NCBI GenBank assembly: GCA_964030785.1
Contig: OZ034967.1
Location: 72,667,613 to 72,731,612 of the forward strand
Direction: 5' to 3'
Source of the DNA: Siderastrea siderea
Taxonomy: Eukaryota > Cnidaria > Anthozoa > Scleractinia > Rhizangiidae
Length of the DNA stretch: 64,000 nt
Shown here: in pieces, positions 61,830 to 64,000 of the stretch
Position numbering within the stretch: position 1 is the stretch's first letter
How the letters are laid out: every line of letters starts with the position of its first letter
Notes under the pieces: model-generated
Seen by the model: only the letters and a program-made list of their open reading frames with translations
Database searches by the model: none
Told to the model about the DNA's origin: nothing
Made by a program: the position numbers and the translations under genes

Positions 61830-62439
61830 CTAAGAAAAAGTTGCGGAAAAAAGTTTACTTGATTGGCTTTGAATGGGATTGGGGCCACGGATGATTCTTC
61901 GAGATTGTTAGCCCATATGCAGGGCACTGTGAAGGAGTCGAAAATATACATCAAGTCACGTCTAATTATGCTTTTTGGGTGATGAAAATCCGTTTTCGTG
62001 AACTGTCAGTCAAATGTGAGGGTGGGGATGGGAAAATAGGTGAAATGCCCTCACAAGTTCCACAACTAGCCTGTCACCCCCACCCTGCCCCCAGCTGAAC
62101 AACGATGAGTGAATGAAACGATGGCACAACATCCCCAAATGCATGTCACTGGAATCGTTCTTTGACGGCACCTTTCAATGAGGCGAGAATTCTGAAGTTC
62201 AAGACTCGACCAACGGTTGTGTTTTTCACTGAAATTGATCCTCTCATAGGAAGCCCAAGCATAATATTTGAATATCATTAAAAATGGCGTTTTAAAATAT
62301 AAGACTTTGTATGGGATTTCGAAGCGAACATTTTGAGCAATACATAACAACGAACTAACTGAATAAATAAATGTAAAGAAGATCCTCGCAGTTATTAACG
62401 CAACTTATGCAGTTGCGAAAAGAAAGCCTGAAAAAATCA

Positions 62440-62510
62440 GGCTTGCCGGGATTCGAACCCTGACCTCTGCGATACCGGTGCAGCGCTCTAACCAATTGAG
62501 CTAATAAGCC
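62440..62510 (-). repeat. tRNA-like SINE head, second copy
   Basis: The - strand reads GGCTTATTAGCTCAATTGG, then the same CTGCACCGGTATCGCAGAGG anticodon-arm segment as the 11649-11721 unit, then GGTTCGAATCCC and CAAGCC. It is 71 nt with a shortened T arm, so a degraded relative. A short inverted GCCTGA...TCAGGC follows. Confidence 0.75.
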
Positions 62511-62568
62511 AACTGGGAGCTGGTCATTAAATTGGCTCGTAATATACCCGGGAAAGATGAAGATGAAA

Positions 62569-62741
62569 TTATAAATATATGAAATTCATATATTTGAACT
62601 GCGGAATGAAGAAATAAATGTAAAAAAGATCCTCGCAGTTATTAACGCAACTGCATAAGTTGCGTTAATAACTGCGAGGATCTTCTTTACATTTATTTCT
62701 TCATTCCGCAGTTCAAATGTATGAATTTCATATATTTATAA
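62569..62741. repeat. Long near-perfect hairpin, 84-bp arms
   Basis: 62569-62652 and 62658-62741 are inverted copies around a 5-nt loop (GCATA). The arm contains GCGAGGATCTT and CCGCAGTTCAAAT segments. Related single-arm sequence is at 62378-62405 and, more diverged, at 13118-13190, linking it with the tRNA-like foldback family. Confidence 0.85.
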
Positions 62742-62892
62742 TTTTAACTGAATAAAGTTCATGAAACATAACATAGTGTTGTTCGCTATTCTTACAAAGC
62801 ATTTTGAGCAATTTTAGGTCCATTTACTTAACTGTGTTAGTACTTGTATAATACATTGACAAGGAAGGAGTCATTTGGCCCGATGTAGCCAC

Positions 62893-64000
62893 TATCACCG
62901 CTCGACACGTTTCGGAATTCGCTCGAATTTACCCACAAATATAGTTCAAGCTCCCATTCTAACTTAGCGACTTGACGAAAGGAAGACATACAAGTGATTT
63001 TCTCAAAACCAATTGCACATACCTCGTGTCCCAAAAGAATTATCCACTGCACAAAATCATAATAGCATCTCAAAATAGGCCGCCATGGATCCCTGAGGAT
63101 CCCGATAGTCCCATTTGACCGCGGTCGGCACTGGACACCAGTCAAATTATTCCCTTATGGGGAGGGGCACACCCGTTTTGGTCGTGTTACAATTGTAGTA
63201 ACTACGACCCGGTGCGGACACAAATTGTCGCTCCAACGTAGCCTGTTTCGCGCGAGAAAGGTGGAATCGCTGCGCGGGACTCCGTGACCTTGTGGAGAGA
63301 ATTAAGTTATGGAAAGAAATTAAAACGGTCTTGGCCGTTAGAAAATGAAAACGAGTCAAGCAAAAAAGAAAGTGAACCGTGTTTCTCCTTCCTCCTATGT
63401 TTCTATTCATGCGTGGTAAATTGAATATATTTGCGTTCATGTACAAAACATTTGTAATACAGGTCAGTCTACTGCGTAAATTTTAAACACGTACTCTGCG
63501 TGAATTGAATGTGTTCAATTTTTTGGAATCGTCGATAGGTTTTATATATCAGATATATTTTTTCGAACCGAAGTCGGCAAATTCATTTAAATTCATATCC
63601 TCACTCGCGTGAAAATGTTTTATTTTAAAATTGTTATTGTATATACTATATCTATTTCTATATTTGCATGAAGCCGGTCAGGTAACCTACTTATTGAAAA
63701 AAACAAGAAAATATACACCCTGAAAATGGATCTAAATTCAGAAATGCCAGTGCCGACCGCGGTCAAATGGGACTATCGGGATCCTCACGGATCCACGGCG
63801 GCCTATTTTGAGATGCTATTATGATTTTGTGCAGTGGATAATTCTTTTGGGACACGAGGTATGTGCAATTGGTTTTGAGAAAATCACTCGTATGTCTTCC
63901 TTTTGTCAAGTCGCTAAGTCAGAATGGGAGCCTGAACTATATTTGTGGGTAAATTCGAGCGAATTCCGAAACGTGTCGAGCGGTGACAGTGGCTAAATCG
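62893..64000. repeat. Large inverted duplication, arms about 245 bp, right arm cut by window edge
   Basis: 62893-63136 on the - strand matches 63749-64000 on the + strand with only scattered differences (for example GAGTGACCGCGGTC-type start, CACGAGGTATGTGCAATTGG inside). The central ~610 bp is unique. Arms contain open frames in both orientations that are copies of each other. The foldback continues past the window end. The element family is unknown. Confidence 0.8.

Noticed and set aside
62837..63996. Open frames of 62-102 aa at 62837-63145 (-) and 63808-63996 (+)
   Set aside because: They are copies of the same sequence in the two arms of an inverted repeat, with no recognised domain.

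Overview
The window is eukaryotic, AT-rich animal DNA. Genes are split into many short exons with GT-AG introns, with no operons. It is packed with small inverted-repeat elements, tRNA-derived SINE-like units and foldback repeats. The gene set (natriuretic-peptide-type receptor guanylyl cyclase, kinesin-14, ERCC8/CSA, CTU1) and the repeat style suggest a cnidarian, most likely an anthozoan such as a stony coral. That placement is inference. Exons were joined by hand using splice consensus, reading phase and family knowledge.

Layout. (1) 1-7870, + strand: the 3' part of a C-terminal-motor kinesin (kinesin-14) in five visible exons; the third intron holds a 2.5 kb foldback element whose target-site duplication overlaps the 5' splice site. 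(2) 7871-13293: gap between two convergent genes, with a hairpin element, a 282-bp MITE and a ~2 kb TA-flanked element containing a tRNA-like foldback. (3) 13294-30854, - strand: a complete 21-exon, 1104-residue receptor guanylyl cyclase, with MITEs and SINE-like units in its introns. (4) 32342-40324: a candidate ~8 kb inverted-repeat-bounded element. It carries a decayed gene (34608-39449, +) for a protein with N-terminal zinc-binding cysteines, a FEN1/XPG-like nuclease region and a cysteine-rich tail. (5) 40325-47182: intergenic, with an orphan ORF under a CRE motif (42282-42752, -), a LINE 3' fragment and low-complexity repeats. (6) 47403-48608, - strand: an apparently intronless ERCC8 (CSA) gene, head-to-head with a complete 15-exon CTU1 gene (48795-60411, +) across a 186-bp shared promoter. 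(7) 61434-61829, - strand: two C-terminal exons of an unrecognised gene, convergent with CTU1, in a region full of SINE and foldback repeats up to the window edge.

The four recognised genes serve separate functions: microtubule motor, cGMP signalling, transcription-coupled DNA repair and tRNA thiolation. ERCC8 and CTU1 probably share a promoter. The most notable patterns are mobile DNA placed exactly at gene-processing signals: a foldback element overlapping a splice donor, and two copies of one MITE family lying 17 and 35 bp after two different stop codons, each contributing an AATAAA in gene orientation. The nuclease-bearing large element is the best candidate for a poorly described system.
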